Positions 62,992 to 64,000 of a stretch of DNA of 64,000 bases are shown here, piece after piece (the stretch's first letter is position 1; each line of letters opens with the position of its first letter). Source of the DNA: Tetrahymena elliotti 4EA (Eukaryota > Ciliophora > Oligohymenophorea > Hymenostomatida > Tetrahymenidae); assembly GCA_000231825.2 (NCBI GenBank), contig JH720295.1:1392771-1456770 (forward strand), in the 5' to 3' direction. The notes under the pieces were generated by a model. The model did not search any database. It was not told where the DNA came from and worked only from the letters and a program-made list of their open reading frames with translations. Made by a program: the position numbers and the translations under genes.

Positions 62992-64000
62992 ATGAGACAA
63001 AAGATAATAGTAGGACTGTATCAATTTTTATCGAGTGAATTAAATTTTTGCGTTTTCCTTTTCTCATGAATATTTATTTAATAATCTAGTTACTCATTTG
63101 CTGATTAGAGCCTTAGTGGACTGTAATAGCGATCCAACGCTTATCTAATCAACAGGCTTTTCAAGTATTCAATTTATCTAAATAAACCATTTTTAACTTA
63201 ATTTTTCTATCTAGATTATGGTTGCCTACTCTAAACAGGAGTTGATTATACAAGCGCATAAGTTACTGCATTTGGATTCAATAGGGCTTTAAATATTATT
63301 AGTTCATGTGGTACACCATTTAATACTATAGGATCTGGTGCCTATAAAGATGGTAGTATTACAGTTACTTTAGTAGCCTCGTAAATAATTTAATACTCTA
63401 TTTTAGAAATCTTATTTTTTATATTATTCATAATAGATAATTAGTTAAGAGTGTTAAAGTTTCTTTTTAATATTATTATGGTCAAGGGATATCAGATTTA
63501 ATTCAAAATTCAGTAGCACTTATTAATGGAACATAAACATATAGTCAAAATTTACCTAAAACTTATCAATAACTTTCTGGTTGTAATTACTACAATTTCA
63601 CTTACAGTGCCTAATTTGACTATGATCTTATCTCAAAAAATTTTGAATTGTCATTTTTATGCCATACTTCTGAAATTAGCAATGTTTAAGGAGCTAGTAA
63701 TATTTTAGTCTAAGTCAACTACCTAGTAAAAATTAAAGCTTTTCTTAATTTTATCAGTTATCTTTGATTTTAATTATATGATAACTAAATTTATTTTGAT
63801 TAACTCACAAAATTCTTATTGTCATTAAATTATTATTTGAAAGTTTAATTGATTTTAATTTCTAAAAAGTGCCCTTTGAATTGCGATACATGTGATAATA
63901 ATTAGAATTGTCTAACTTGTTTAAACAATTATCTAATAACTAAACACCCATTGACATAACTTTATTATTGCAGATTACCTTGCTTATCAAATCAATATAC
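62992..64000 (+). CDS. Secreted or surface cysteine-rich protein, 5' part (3' end outside window)
   Basis: Exons 62992-63034, 63090-63164, 63215-63380, 63452-63725 and 63870-64000 (continues); phases 1, 1, 2, 0. The spliced N-terminus MRQKIIVGLYQFLSITHLLI, ending near RALVDCNSD, is a signal peptide. The first domain (about 190 residues) is beta-rich and glycosylation-prone, with GCLLQTGVDYTSAQVTAFGF, SGAYKDGSITVTLVAS and GCNYYNFTYSAQFDYD. At the right edge a furin-like cysteine repeat begins: CPLNCDTCDNNQNCLTCLNN then CRLPCLSN. Ciliates have many large surface proteins of this layout, often anchored by later membrane helices; that part lies beyond the window. Adhesion or sensory roles are inferred only. 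Exon 4's acceptor (ending GTTAAGAG) is the least certain junction. Confidence 0.75.

Overview
The window reads as macronuclear DNA from an oligohymenophorean ciliate, most likely Tetrahymena or a close relative. It is very AT-rich. Recognisable proteins stay in frame only if TAA and TAG are read as glutamine and TGA is the sole stop. Introns are mostly 48-100 nt with GT-AG ends, many carrying a CTAAC-like branch site. No bacterial features, operons or CRISPR arrays are present. All gene models were spliced by hand from the sequence, and each listed exon set keeps its reading frame from start to TGA.

Layout. 1-1410 (-): 5' part of a SLC35F6-like membrane transporter that runs off the left edge. 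2848-2919 (+): tRNA-Asp(GTC). 3512-3859 (-): small secreted four-cysteine protein. 5119-6258 (+): cystinosin-like lysosomal transporter. 6990-8420 (+): leucine-rich-repeat (LRR) protein. 10125-15267 (+): large AGC kinase with N/Q-rich arms. 17257-20489 (+): LRR protein with six exons. 21074-21900 (+): FRA10AC1 homologue. 22810-23487 (+): dynein assembly factor DNAAF6/PIH1D3. 24393-25458 (+): peroxisomal enoyl-CoA isomerase ending in SKL. 26512-27276 (-): unknown acidic-tailed protein. 28033-28799 (-): unknown small protein. 29641-30539 (+): signal peptidase subunit SPCS2. 32093-55810 (+): a giant VPS13-family lipid-transfer protein filling 24 kb with about 40 introns. 56680-59443 (-): major facilitator transporter. 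62992-64000 (+): start of a secreted or surface cysteine-rich protein that runs off the right edge.

The genes are independent single transcription units. Several fit membrane and organelle biology: bulk lipid transfer (VPS13), lysosomal cystine export, ER signal cleavage, peroxisomal beta-oxidation, two further transporters. DNAAF6 fits a ciliated cell. I see no gene cluster that argues for a dedicated new system. The most unusual points are a PH domain inserted inside VPS13, loss of both signature prolines in the cystinosin PQ loops, an LRR gene whose five introns all share phase 2, and a nested inverted repeat in the long right-hand intergenic region.
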